A model generated the notes under the pieces. That model saw nothing but the letters and a program-made list of their open reading frames with translations. It was not told the origin of the DNA and did no database searches. The position numbers and the translations under genes were made by a program. A stretch of 64,000 bases of DNA from Capra hircus (taxonomy: Eukaryota; Chordata; Mammalia; Artiodactyla; Bovidae), in contig NC_030826.1 in NCBI RefSeq assembly GCF_001704415.2, forward strand, positions 30,623,324-30,687,323, read 5' to 3'. Numbering within the stretch: position 1 is the stretch's first letter; each line of letters starts with the position of its first letter. Positions 10,546 through 21,127 of the stretch are shown piece by piece.

Positions 10546-11185
10546 TACTTTATCTTCTCTTTCAAGACTCCAGCCCAAAGTTCACCTCTTCTTCTCCTTC
10601 TCTCTCACCACATCATCTCTGAAAGTTAAACCATCTTTCTTCTGCATTGTTAGTATTGTTGTGTCACCCCGAACCTACACACATGTTCACACAGAGATGG
10701 ACTCTGGGTCCTCCATGGGCTTGTCTGACTTGATGAGCCAAAGTGTTGCTGCTGAAGACATCGAGCCGAGTGGAAGAGAGGTCCAAGATGGTTCCCTTAC
10801 GTTGCAGGACCAACGGGCATCAGAGAAGCAAGGGGGACAGGGCAAGTGTTGGAAGGCAGGTGTCTTCAGTGCACCTTACTCGGCAGCTTCCCATGGATCC
10901 AGCTTTTCAGAAGCTGGTATTATGTTCACTGGGCTCAGAATGGATAATTCTCTGATGCAAATGAATAGACAGTTGGATAGACCTTGCAGTACCTTCCCAG
11001 TGAATCAAAAGAAAGAACAAGGGTAAAAAGAGAAGCTTAATTTCTAAGAAAATTGCACATCATCATGTGTGGCTTGTGAAAAGTATCTTTCCCTCAATTA
11101 CATGTGTGTTATTACACATGCCAGTGATCCTAGTAGAGGAATTTGATCACACAGTGACACCGAGACTGTGTTTTAAGGAAAAAGT
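10546..11185. other. Unclassified, with a long chance opening
   Basis: An opening on the plus strand (10472-11026, 184 codons) starts inside the L1 fragment and runs about 155 codons into unclassified DNA. I see no domain, no Kozak context and no splice signals, so no gene is called. A TGATGCAAAT octamer-like string is at 10953-10962. Confidence 0.5.
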
Positions 11186-11270
11186 ATCAATGATTCATTT
11201 GTTCCTTCATATAGAAAATGCATACTGAGCAACTGTTCGGTATTTGGTGCTGGGTATTTTTGGTTCAGAT
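11186..11270 (-). repeat. Possible L2 fragment
   Basis: ATGATTCATTTGTTCCTTC followed by CATACTGAGCAACTGTTCGG and TTTGGTGCTGGG fits the reverse complement of the L2 3' end. Confidence 0.45.
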
Positions 11271-11920
11271 CCCCCAGAAGACCTGGGTCAAAGATTCCAT
11301 GCAAGTTTTTTATTATTAGGAACATGCTCCCAGGATAAACTGAAAAGAGGGGAGGAGATTCTGGGCTTCTCTGAACCCAGAAGTTTCCTTTGTGTTGTGA
11401 AGAGGCAGAGAGAGAAACTGACAGAGTCAAGAGCATTCTGTCTGAGTTCTGGTTCTGGTTATGTCTAGTAGTGGCCTTACACGAGTTCCTTCAAAAGCTT
11501 TCCTGAGACTGTCTGGCACAACTAAGTGGTGTAACATCAATTTAACAAATGCCCAGCGAGAGCCTTCCAGGCTAAGAACAGGGAGATAAAGTTGCAGAAC
11601 TTCTTCTGGGAGATTCCCAGCTGTGATAACAAGTTTGAGTCTTGAGTCAGCAAAGCCGCCATGCCCAGCCAAGAGGACGCCAACCAATGCTGGTGTAAAG
11701 TGGAAATAGGCTCGCTGGTTAACTCAGGGCTTCACATGTGCTTTTGTACATAATGGGAATGCGCGCCTCTTGGGCTGAAGGAGACAGCAGTCTAGAATAG
11801 AAATAAAAACTGCATTTCTCCCCTGTCCAGCCCCTGCCTCTGCTAAAATGAGTGTCAGCAAAGTAACTCAAGATTCCAGTTAGAAAGTCAAGCATCTTTT
11901 TCTTCTTCTTTTTTAAATTT
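11271..11920. other. Unclassified, no gene seen
   Basis: No recognised repeat. Several short openings on both strands overlap each other. A T/C-rich run at 11895-11930 borders the L1 that follows. Confidence 0.5.
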
Positions 11921-11924
11921 TTTT

Positions 11925-12335
11925 TCAGTTTTATTAAGGTATACTTGACAAATAGAACTTGTATTATTAAGGTGTACAACTTGATGTCTTGATATACATA
12001 TACACTGTGAAATGATCTCCATGGTGAAGCTAATTAATACCACCATCATCTCAGATATCCCTCCCTTGCTCCCTTCCTTCTTTCCATCTCTCCTTCCTTC
12101 TTTCCCTCACTTCATCCCTCCCATGCCTTCTCTCTCTTTCTCCACTTATGTTTTACCTTCTTAGTAAATTTCAAGTATCCAATACAGTCTTGTTCACTAA
12201 CATCATTGTGTTATACATTAGGTCTCCATAACTTACTCTTCTTGTTTAACTGAGACTTTCTACACTTTTGGAGAATTCGTCCCCATTTCCCACTGCATCT
12301 TGTCTCTGGTAACCACCCTTCTAATCTCTGCGAAG
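11925..12335 (-). mobile_element. L1M 3' UTR
   Basis: Reverse complement of an old L1 3' UTR: TTTTATTAAGGTATACTTGA, GGTGTACAACTTGATGTCTT, GTGAAATGATCTCCATGGTG, then GTATCCAATACAGTCTTGTT. The T-rich left end is the former poly(A) tail. A (CCTT)n-like stretch at 12060-12120 is internal. Confidence 0.82.
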
Positions 12336-12401
12336 ATGTGGCATCTCTAAAGCACCAAATAGTTGGCTTGTCCAAAGCACCTCCATGTTTGCATATAACC
12401 C

Positions 12402-12421
12402 TATGTGAGAATTCTCACATA
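12402..12421. repeat. Perfect 20-bp palindrome
   Basis: TATGTGAGAATTCTCACATA is its own reverse complement over all 20 bases, centred on GAATTC. It lies in about 165 bp that I cannot assign to a repeat family. It could form a cruciform or bind a dimeric factor; nothing shows a function. Confidence 0.95.
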
Positions 12422-12502
12422 ACAGAAATGGGTTCAAATGTGTCACAGCGAGGCGTCCCACAGTGTATAAGAGTTGAATTGTTGGAGGAAAAAAAATCAT
12501 AT

Positions 12503-12843
12503 CACTTATCATTCATTTGTTCATTCAACAAATATCTACTAAGCTCCTGCACAATACCAGGCATTGTTCTAAGTCATGGGAACTCAGCAGTAAGTAAGAC
12601 AAACATGGTCTCTATCCTCATGGCATTTATATTCTAGTGGAAGATGGACAGATATAAAAACAGTGAATAACTAGAAATACAAGTGTTTCAGGTGTTGATA
12701 GTGTAATGGAGAATAACAAGCCAGGGTGAGAAGTGAGACTGCTGTGTTGCTTGGGGTGATCAAGAAAGGTTTCACAGATATGATGGCATTGGAGTAGGGT
12801 GCTGGAGGAGGGCTCTGAAGGAAGTGAGACATGCATCCCTGGC

Positions 12844-12845
<2 letters not shown>
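12503..12845 (-). mobile_element. L2 LINE 3' end
   Basis: Reverse complement of L2: ATTCATTTGTTCATTCAACA, CCAGGCATTGTTCTAAGTC, ATATTCTAGTGGAAGATGGA, and the later GGTTTCACAGATATGATGGC. Old and diverged. Confidence 0.75.

Positions 12846-12892
<47 letters not shown>
12846..12892. repeat. (GT)n microsatellite, about 23 units
   Basis: An uninterrupted GT/TG run of 47 bp. Long pure dinucleotide tracts of this size are usually length-polymorphic. Confidence 0.98.
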
Positions 12893-12893
<1 letters not shown>

Positions 12894-12982
12894 TCAAAGA
12901 AAGCCCAGAATGGCTGCAGGGAATCACTGAGGAGTAGAGAGGCAGGTCATAGTGATAGGAGGGGCCAGTTGTGTCTGATGAT

Positions 12983-13160
12983 TGCTCTCAAACTTTCCTG
13001 TACATGAAGACCACCCAAGACCTTTTAAAAATCTTCATGTCCAGCTCATACTTCTGATTCAACTCTGTGGGGTTGAGACCCTAGTGGCCAGTGGTTTCCA
13101 AAGTCCTCCTGGTGATTCCATTGTGCAGCCATGGCTGAGAACTAGCAGTGAGGAGCCTGA
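12983..13160 (+). mobile_element. MER5A-like hAT DNA transposon
   Basis: TTGCTCTCAAACTTTCCTGT at the left and GCAGCCATGGCTGAGAAC at the right resemble the two ends of a MER5A-type non-autonomous hAT element, with TTCTGATTCAACTCTGTGGG in the middle. No transposase. Confidence 0.6.
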
Positions 13161-13177
13161 GGGCCATTGTTAGGAGA

Positions 13178-13530
13178 TGTGATGGTTCATTATGTCTGGC
13201 AACCCAACTGGACCACAGTGCCCAGACAGGTAACCACACATTATCCTGGATGTCTCCATGAGGGTGTTTTGGAGGAGATTTATATTTCAATTGGCGGACT
13301 TTGAGTAAAACAGATTGCTCTCCATAATGTGGGTGGGCCTCATCCCATCAGTTGAAAGCCTGAATGGAACAAAAGACTGACCCCTCTCCAGAGCAAGAGG
13401 GGATTCTGCCAGCAGATGACTTTTGGGCTTGTAATGCGCCATTGACTATCCCCGACTTTCTAGCCCGCTGGCCCACCCGGCAGATTTTGGTCTTGTCAGC
13501 CTCCAGAAATTCATGAGCCAATCCCCTACA
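13178..13530 (+). mobile_element. Old LTR-type repeat
   Basis: Begins TGTGATGGTTCATTATGTCT and contains CTCCATAATGTGGGTGGGCC, then a CAGCCTCCAGAAATTCATGA block, all familiar from an old mammalian LTR beginning with TG. I recognise the repeat but am unsure of the family name. Non-coding. Confidence 0.6.
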
Positions 13531-13572
13531 TCCCTCTATGCATACACGTTCTACTTGTACTTTTTCTCAGAA

Positions 13573-13817
13573 ATGAAAGTGAAAGTTGCTCAGTCGTGTC
13601 TGACTCTTTCTCCAGGGCATCTTCCCAACCCAGGGATCAAACCCAGGTCTCTTGCATTGCAGGTGGATTCTTTACCAGCTGAGCCACAAGGGAAGCTCAA
13701 GAATACTAGAGTGGGTAGCCTATCGCTTCTCTAGTGGATCTTCCTGATCCAGGAATCAAACCAGGGTCTCCTGCATTGCAAGCAGATTCTTTACCAGCTG
13801 AGCTATCAGGGAAGCCC
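13573..13817 (-). mobile_element. Bov-tA SINE dimer with internal deletion
   Basis: Two tRNA-like heads on the minus strand, joined by the TAGAGTGGGTAGCCTATC spacer, with most of the tail unit lost between GACTCTTT and CTCCAGGG. Flanked by a perfect 10-bp duplication TTTCTCAGAA (13563-13572 and 13818-13827). Confidence 0.9.
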
Positions 13818-13924
13818 TTTCTCAGAAGAACCATAATACAGGAGGAATATAAGCAGAGAAAGGATTAAAGTCTGGTTAACTCTTGGATTACATCTCTGGT
13901 TGCCATCCTAAACTTAGACCACAG

Positions 13925-14045
13925 AGGAGTCAAGGGTAAAAGCAAGGAGACTACTTGAGAAAACATTGTAGTTACCCAGGCAAGAGGTGGCAGGGAGCTG
14001 ATGGGAAATTGGAGGAGTACGCCTTGTCTCTGAAGGTAAGGCCAT
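13925..14045 (-). repeat. Fragment of the old L2-like element
   Basis: GTAAAAGCAAGGAGACTACT and GTAGTTACCCAGGCAAGAGG resemble the long purine-rich element at 2215-4430. Weak. Confidence 0.35.
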
Positions 14046-14065
14046 CAGTATTTGCTGTTGGGTTC

Positions 14066-14384
14066 ATGTTGTTATTTGGTCGCTCATTCATGTCTGACCC
14101 TTTGCAGCCCCATGGACTGCAGCGCACCAGGTTTCCCCGTCTTTCACTATCTCCCGGAGCTTGCTCACACTCATGTTCATTGAGTTGGTGATGCCATCTA
14201 ACCATCTCATCCTGTCACCCCCGTCTCCTCCTGCCCTCAATCCTTCCCAGCCTCAGGGTCTTTTCCAATGAGTTGGCTCTTTGCATCAGGTGGCCAAAGT
14301 AGTGCAGCTTCAGCATCAGTCCATCCAATGAATATTCAGGGTTGATTTCCTTTAGGACTGACTGATTTGATCTCCTTGCTGTTC
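14066..14384 (-). mobile_element. BovB LINE 3' end
   Basis: Reverse complement of the BovB 3' terminus (GTTGTTATTTGGTCGCTCAT) to the sequence near the SNQSILKE block (GATTTGATCTCCTTGCTGTT). Several indels; non-coding. Confidence 0.88.
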
Positions 14385-14915
14385 TTATGACAGCTTTTTA
14401 CAGTCTATTTTGGAGATCTAGGCTCCGTCCAGTCAGAGGGTTGATTAGAAATCATTTTTATTTGATTCGGATCACACAAGGCCAAGCAGAAAAGGACCCT
14501 AAGTGTTAACAGAGACACGAAGCAAAGTGAAAGCCTGATCCTTAGAGAATTCTGGCCTCAACCAAACAATTTAAACCTTTTCAAACATGTTGGAATAAGC
14601 AAGAAACGAGACACACTTTGACAGGTCATTTATTTCTAAACTATATGTATCTTAAGTGTAAGTGAATCCAGCTGTTTCTCCTCCTCTGCTCCCTCCCTCT
14701 CCCATCTTCCTGATGAGGCACTGACAGCTTCAGAACAGCCCGAGTGCAGCATTCGCACAGCGGGACAAACATTGCGTTACTCTGACCTCAGGAGGCTGAG
14801 TCTTTGTCCCATAAATCACCACCCAGACATTCAAGTGTCGCTGCCTCTGGCTGGGAGCCTCCCCTTCCCCAAGTCTGGCACGCACTGGGCTAAGGCTTGG
14901 CCCAGGTGGATGAGG
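14385..14915. other. Unclassified, possibly unique sequence
   Basis: No repeat recognised. 14430-14790 is AT-rich without simple repeats and could be an old unique segment; cross-species comparison would be needed to say if it is conserved. Confidence 0.45.
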
Positions 14916-15475
14916 CAGCTCCTTCTGTCCCTGTCCTCTGTCACTGCTCTGTTTCAGCCCTCGCTTCTGAGGTCCAGGGACCTGCCTGCCATCTTGTGCT
15001 TCAGGGTCTCTGTGCAGGAGTCCCCTCTACCTGGTGCCCTTTTCTCTCACCTGCTTCACCTGGCCTGAGATCTCAGTCCCTCTCATGGAGCCTCTGCCCA
15101 AGGTGGGGCAGACTGGGTCTCCTTCAACCTCTCCTGGAAGGCCTCTTCCACACTGGTGCCTCTGCTGAGTCCTCCCTATGCTACGTCACCTCCCCGTTAT
15201 TGGCCTTGATGGCAAACTTGGAGATCCATTGTTTTAAAAAACAGTCCTCCGTGTGCATTCTTGGGTCTGCTTTTATCTTCTAGTCTCCAAAGTTCCATGA
15301 AGATGGCTCCAGGCCTGGCTGGTTCACTTCTCCATGCCCAGCCAGCAGCACAGGACTGTGTGACCCTGGACATAAGTTAATAATTCTTGAAAGTTGCCAT
15401 GTGTCTAGCATTATGCAAGGTGCTGAGTATACTCTGGTGCTCAGTAGATCTGTTGATGGACTGAGTCATGTAATT
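14916..15475 (+). mobile_element. L2 LINE 3' end
   Basis: CTCTACCTGGTGCCCTTTTC, CCTGGAAGGCCTCTTCCACA and AGTTCCATGAAGATGGC follow the order of the L2 3' end, finishing near CAGTAGATCTGTTGATGGAC. Diverged; the shadow openings here have no protein meaning. Confidence 0.6.
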
Positions 15476-15676
15476 CAAATTTAAACATATCTATATTCTT
15501 GATCATTTTTCCAAAAATTGGTGCCTGTTCCCAAATTTCTAGTATCAGTAAAAGGCATTACAATGATCTCTTTCAGTCTCCAAGCCAGAATTGTTGCTTT
15601 CTTGATACATATGAACATACGAGAGTGTGGAATAGCATCAGGGCCTGTAAGTTCATCCTTTTGCATAGTCTTCATA

Positions 15677-15898
15677 CTCATGCATGTGTACTCGGTAATG
15701 TTCAACTCTTTGCGACCCCATGGACTATAGTCTGCCAGGTTCCACTGCCCATGGGGTTTTCCAGGGAAGAATACTGAGGTGGGTTGCCAGTTCCTACTCC
15801 AGGGGATCTTAACTGACCCAGGGATCGATCGAACCTGCAACTCCTGTGACTCCTGCGTTGGCAGGTGGGTCCTTTACCACTGCTCCACTGGGAAACCC
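15677..15898 (-). mobile_element. Bov-tA SINE
   Basis: Tail (CAACTCTTTGCGACCCCATG) to head (CACTGCTCCACTGGGAAACC) on the minus strand, with a local GATC duplication (GGGATCGATCGAACC). Flanks GTCTTCATA (15668-15676) and GTCTTTATA (15899-15907) form a 9-bp duplication with one mismatch. Confidence 0.87.
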
Positions 15899-16056
15899 GT
15901 CTTTATAATCACTTCTTCTTTTTTCCTGCTGGTACATGGCCCTGGTCATGCCTGAAATACTAAAATACCTATGCTCATCCTTCCTTCCTCCTCAGAAGAA
16001 CATTATCAACAATTTTTATCAGCATTGTCAGCAACCCAGTTCACAAATCTGTACTT

Positions 16057-16122
16057 TTATACACACACACACACAATGTATGTAATGTGTATGTGTGTAT
16101 GTGTATATACACACAGTTGACC
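16057..16122. repeat. (CA)n / (TG)n simple repeat
   Basis: An ACACACACAC run followed by ATGTGTATGTGTGTATGTG and then TATATACACACA. Imperfect; it can fold back on itself. Confidence 0.9.
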
Positions 16123-16300
16123 TTTGAACAATAAAGGGTTGGGGTATTGACCCTCATACTTGAAAATCTGAGTCCAACTTACTTTTTATTGAAGTTATAT
16201 TGATGTATAATAATATGCAAATTATAAGTGTACAAGGAAAATCTGAGTGTAACTTACCGTCAGCCCTCCATATATATGATTCTTCACTATCTGTGGGGTT
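16121..16300 (+). mobile_element. Possible Tigger-like DNA transposon fragment
   Basis: CAGTTGACCTTTGAACAATA and the later GTCAGCCCTCCATATATATG resemble terminal regions of Tigger-type (Tc1/mariner) non-autonomous elements. Between them lies an L1-tail-like stretch. Assignment is tentative. Confidence 0.4.
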
Positions 16301-16379
16301 TTTTTGTTTGTTTGTTTGTCTTCCTAAATGCCTTTTAGCATTATTTAACTTTTAACATGATTGGAATAGAATACTTTGT

Positions 16380-17470
16380 TTAAAAATAAAGGAGATGGTA
16401 ATATAAATTATGTGAATACAAGCCAAGGGAAAACATTGTAATATTAATACAAAAGTAGAATTCAAGGCAAAACAAAATTACATAGGACAAATATTATTTT
16501 AAATTGAAGCTTGTAGTCCACAAGGGAAATATAAAATTATGAGTATTTGTGCCTCTCAAACACCATTAAAACAGATAAAAAGTATTGAAGGAACAGTTTG
16601 TGGAAACATTAGCAAAGCTCTTTTAGTCATTGTTAAACAAAAAGAAACAGGAGGGAAAGGATAGAAAGAGAATTTATATGAAATGATTAATAATGTGGTT
16701 TTAATCAGCATGGTATCTATTAAACAGAAATTCTGTGGACTCTGCATTCTAATTATGAATCTGCAAAGCTAGAAATAACCAAAACATAATAATAGAATAA
16801 TCTCAATCATCTGGAAATTTTAATGCACTGTCCTAAGTAGCTCTCGGAAGAAAGGGAAACATGGATCTTCAATTAAAGTATATTTAGAAAGCAATAGTGC
16901 TGTGAACACAACAAATTAAAAGTTTATGGGAAATGGCAAGCAGAGCATTGTTCAGAGAAAAATTCATAATCATAAATACTTTAATACCCAAAATGGAATA
17001 AAAAAATAGACTAACTCAAGAAATTGGAAGAAGAAAAACAAGGAGCTAAAACAAGAAATAAACCAAAGAATACAGAAAAAAATGAAAGATGAATAATTAC
17101 AAAACATAAAAGCAGAAATCAATAAATTTGAATTTAGAAATAATACAACAGTAAATGGTAACATTTAGTTTGTCAAGTAAAAAAGGAAACACACTCTAAA
17201 AAGTAACTTTAAGCATTAGAAAATATGTATAATCAGAGGTTAAGTAGATAAAATACTATGAGAATAACAGTATAAAGTCTAAACAGTATAAAGTCTGAAG
17301 TTTAATAAATGTGAAAATATTAGAAAGATATAAATTATAGAAGTTTACTTAACAAGAAATCTGAAATAAATACTTAAGAGAAAAATTGAAAAAAGTCAAG
17401 GTATTACCACCAGTAAATGTGTCAACTCTAGATAGGTTTATCCTTTCAAACTCTCAAGGGACAGATAACC
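16380..17470 (+). mobile_element. Decayed old L1 ORF2 region
   Basis: A-rich plus strand. Around 16930-17130 the order of motifs (TCAGAGAAAAATTCATAATC, AAATACTTTAATACC, GGAAGAAGAAAAACAAGGAG, AAGCAGAAATCAATAAATTT) follows the L1 ORF2 region after the endonuclease. Heavy decay, no open frame. A 16-bp tandem duplication lies at 17266-17296. Confidence 0.6.
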
Positions 17471-17504
17471 CCCATCAGGTAAAAACTCTTCCACATTCTA
17501 TCAC

Positions 17505-17608
17505 TTTCTGATTGTACATTGAATATTGGAAAAACAATCTCTCTGAACCTCAGTTTCTTAACTATTGGAATCAAAATAATAACAATAAATATACCTGACT
17601 AAGGAATC
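17505..17608 (-). repeat. MIR SINE fragment
   Basis: TCTCTGAACCTCAGTTTCTT followed by ATAATAACAATAAATATACC is the typical reverse complement of the MIR core and 3' part. Confidence 0.55.
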
Positions 17609-17617
17609 ACGCGTGCA

Positions 17618-17697
17618 TGTGTGATAAGTCCCTTCAGTCGTGCCCAACTCTGTGTGACCCTATGGACTGCAGCCCACCAGGCTCCTCTGTCCATGGG
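17618..17697 (-). mobile_element. Bov-tA SINE tail fragment
   Basis: AAGTCCCTTCAGTCGTGCCC to CTCCTCTGTCCATGGGAT is the SINE tail only; the rest is missing. Confidence 0.8.
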
Positions 17698-17766
17698 ATA
17701 AGATACACTTATCTTTTTAAAAATACACTTACAAAAAAAAAAAAAAGCTAGACTTGGTCAGAAACT

Positions 17767-17896
17767 ATAGTTGTTGTTTAGTTGCTGAGTTATCTCCAAA
17801 TCTTTGCAACCCCATGGACTGTAGCCCACCAGACTCCTCCACCCTTGAGATTTCCCAGGCAAGGATACTGGAGTGGGTTGCTGCTTCCTTCTCCAA
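17767..17896 (-). mobile_element. Bov-tA SINE tail fragment
   Basis: TAGTTGTTGTTTAGTTGCTG to GCTGCTTCCTTCTCCAAG is the SINE tail unit on the minus strand. A possible duplication AGAAACTATAG / AGAAACCACAG flanks it (17759-17769 and 17895-17905), with mismatches. Confidence 0.82.
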
Positions 17897-17899
17897 GAA

Positions 17900-20213
17900 A
17901 CCACAGTAATGTGGTCAATTATAAAATAAATATATGAAATCTTGACGCCATTATAATACAGCAGTTGTCTTTGGAAGATGTAACAAGTCCCATTCACGTG
18001 AGTCCTCAGAAAACAAGATGGCTAGGCAGTGGTCCAGGGTGCACTGATGTACTGAGGGACACAAAAGAAAACTTGAATAAACAGAAAGATGGTGATTTAG
18101 GATTAGAGGCACGATGACATGATTTCATTCTGGAAAGCATGAAGTACGTGGGCAGTGTGATGCTGAATTTGTAATGTTTCTGTGGAATTTGCCTTTGCAC
18201 TTTGATTCCTGTGAAAGTCTTGGTCAGGATAATTTCTGTGATTCTCAGCGAAGGGGAATATCTCCTTTCATACAGTTCTCTCATTTGTAGGAAGTTTAGT
18301 TTTCTACCAAACTCTGATGAACAAATACACTGCCTTAAGAGAGGCTGGGAGACAACCCCACACAAAAGAGATCGCCTCTTTTGCTCAAATGGTGACTCAT
18401 ATAAATTAAATACATGAGGATTCTCAGGATTAGGTCACTAAGGAGGCCCAAGGGGACCTCCCAAGAGGCCGGAGCAAACAACCATCTCCACCACTGGTCT
18501 GGCATTTGGGGCAGTGGCAGAGGACATGTGATTAGACACAACACATCTCTGAGATGAGGGTGGGTGTCCATTCCCAGGGATCTGTGTTCCTAAAAAGAAC
18601 AAAACAAAACAAAACCAAAAGCCATGACATCAGTGAGTGCCAGACTCCAGCTGCTTCCTAAGAGTTCCCATTTCGGGGCTGCTTTATCATCTAGTGGGAA
18701 TTGGAAATACCCTTCTACCCCAGAATTTGGTCCCGTGACACAGCTTCCAAAGTAAGTGAGCCAAGTAAGGACATGGGATTTTTAATACAACACCCCCAGG
18801 CCAGAATTGTACCCTGCCATGCACGGGGCTGAGGGCCCTGAGGTGGCCGATTCTGCAGAACAGGCTATGATGAATTTCATATACATACCATCCACTGGAA
18901 TGTGGCCCCATCCCATCTTGATCCATCTCCTCCTTATCTTTCAGACGTGGATTTTTTTCTGTCTTTTCTCAGTTCGTATGATCCCCAGGCTGGTAGTTCT
19001 TACACTGGATGTTATTCTCCAGATCCTCCAAAGATGCTTTCTTTGCCCCCGAAAGTATTTATTGAGTACCACTGGCGTCCAGGGAAGAGGACTGGGAGCT
19101 AAAGGGGCAAAACCCTAAGACGTGGTTTCTGCGACAGAGGGGTTTATAGTCTTCGCTGTGCAGCCCTGATTCACAAAACACATCCAGGAAAAGCATGCGA
19201 GGGCTGCATGAGGGGTGAAGGCTCCAGATGATGGTGTCCTGGGGGTGGAGGGAATGGTCGTTGAGGTCCAGGGGAAGTGAGCTGGTGAGGGGCAGACCAG
19301 GAGGTCACAGCTGGCTTGGACAGCCAGATCCTAGGGTTGGGAACTGGGCCGCTGCCTTAGGAGAGGCTGGGAGACACCCCCACACTCCAGCCCCAGCCCA
19401 CCCTCCCCCTGCCACAAACATTCACCTCTGCTGGGAGAGTGTGGCGCCCTCCCCCGGAATTTAAGAAGGTGGGGCTCCCAGGGCGGATCCTGGGCAGAGA
19501 GCCTGGAGGAAGTGAGGGTAGAAGGTGAAGGAGGGCAGCCCCACCAGAGGGGTTGGGGACTCTGTCTTGCCCCACCTGGTCACTTGGGAAAGGGGAGTCA
19601 GGCCACAAGCCTTTCCATCTCAGCAGACTTCCTCTCCAGCATCCCACAGTCCCAGTGCCAGGCCTCCTTCAGGAAGGGTTGTAGGCCTGAATGTGTGTCT
19701 TCTCTTGCCCCAAGAAGGATTTCGTGACCTGGGCTCCAGGTTACAAAAGATGAGCTCCCCCTGGTGCGTAAGCAGGTCAGCTGAGGAGCTACACCGCAGG
19801 CAGAGTGTCCTGCTTTGGCTTATACTTGGGGGCAGGTAGAATGTGAGGGAGATTGGGAGAGCTGCCCAACCACTAATAAAGCAGCAATCCGGCTCCTGTT
19901 TGCTGTGGGTGCCAGCACCCAGGCCTGGCGTCAGAGCCCAGGCACCTCCATTCGCCCTTCCCCGCTCTCTTTCACTGGTCGTTGGGAACAATTCTCAACA
20001 CCCAGAGCACCTTCGCATCCGTGGTCTGCACAACTCACTCAGCCAGTGGCTCATCCTGCTTTAATGAAATTTGTTTTGAAATCTAGTCACTTAGTAAATA
20101 GGAACCTGGCTCTGCCACGCCAGTTTCCTCAGCTGTGACCCGGCAGGTGGTAGGGGGCAAGTTATACACCTCACCTTCTCAACAGCACTCAGAAAGGGAG
20201 ATGGAAACCACTC
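17900..20213. other. 2.3 kb mostly unclassified, no gene supported
   Basis: No young repeat. 19050-19330 may be a diverged L2 (GTATTTATTGAGTACCACTG at its left). 19350-20000 is GC-richer with overlapping openings on both strands, typical of composition rather than coding. A 34-bp motif occurs at 18330-18363 and again at 19352-19385 with two mismatches. Confidence 0.5.
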
Positions 20214-20278
20214 TAGGAGTCACCTCCTGCCTGTTAGAATGGCCATCAGTAAAAAGAGTAGAGATATAATAGCCAAGA

Positions 20279-20395
20279 TAACAATGACATGAGTTTAAGC
20301 AGACTCCCGGAGACAGTGAAGGACAGGGAAGCCTGACATGCTGCAGTCCATGGGATCCCAAACAGTCAGACGCGACCTAGTGACTGAACAACCAC
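20279..20395 (+). mobile_element. BovB 3' terminal fragment
   Basis: GACATGAGTTTAAGCAGACT to GACGCGACCTAGTGACTGAA is the last ~115 bp of BovB. Bordered by AATAGCCAAGA (20268-20278) and AATACCCAAGA (20396-20406), an 11-bp duplication with one mismatch in L1 sequence. Confidence 0.88.
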
Positions 20396-20570
20396 AATAC
20401 CCAAGACCGGGAAACAACCTGAGTGTCCACTGACAGATGAAGGACTGGAGGAGCTTTCATGTACACACACACATACATGCAATAGAATATTATTTAACCA
20501 TAACAAATAACTAAATCTTGCATGTATGACAATGCAGATGGATCTTGTGGGTATCATGCTAAGTGAAATG

Positions 20571-21127
20571 TTCAGTTCAGTTCAGTCGCTCAGTCGTGTC
20601 TGACTCTTTGCGTCCCCATGAATCCCAGCACGCCAGGCCTCCCTGTCCATCACCAACTCCTGGAGTTCATTCAGACTCACGTCCATCGAGTCAGTGATGC
20701 CATCCAGCCATTTCATCCTCTGTCGTCCCCTTCTCCTCCTGCCCCAATCCCTCCCAGCATCAGAGTCTTTTCCAATGAGTCAACTCATTGCATGGGGTGG
20801 CCAAAGTACTGGAGTTTCAGCTTCAGCATCATTCCTTCCAGAGAAATCCCAGGGCTGATCGCCTTCAGAATGGACTAGCTGGATCTCCTTGCATTCCAAG
20901 GGACTCTCAAGAGTCTTCTCCAACACTACACTTCAAAAGCATCAATTCTTTGGCACTCAGCTTTTTTCACAGTCCAACTCTCACATCCATACATGACTAC
21001 TGGAAAAACCAAAGCCTTGACTAGATGGACCTTTGTTGGCAAAGTAATGTCTCTGCTTTTCAATATGCTATCTAGGTTGGTCATGACTTTTCTTCCAAGG
21101 AGTAAGCGTCTTTTAATTTCATGGCTG
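20571..21127 (-). mobile_element. BovB LINE 3' end
   Basis: Reverse complement of BovB from the 3' terminus (TTCAGTTCAGTCGCTCAGTC) to the sequence coding for HEIKRRLLLGRKVMTNLDS (near 21060-21127). Relatively little decay. It interrupts L1 sequence between AGTGAAATG and GACAAAACCTATATGATC. Confidence 0.92.

Noticed and set aside
10472..11026. 184-codon plus-strand opening
   Set aside because: It starts inside an L1 3' UTR fragment, and no domain, Kozak start or splice signal was seen; it is probably chance.
20050..20160. Possible MIR remnant
   Set aside because: Only CCAGTTTCCTCAGCTGTGAC fits; too weak to list.
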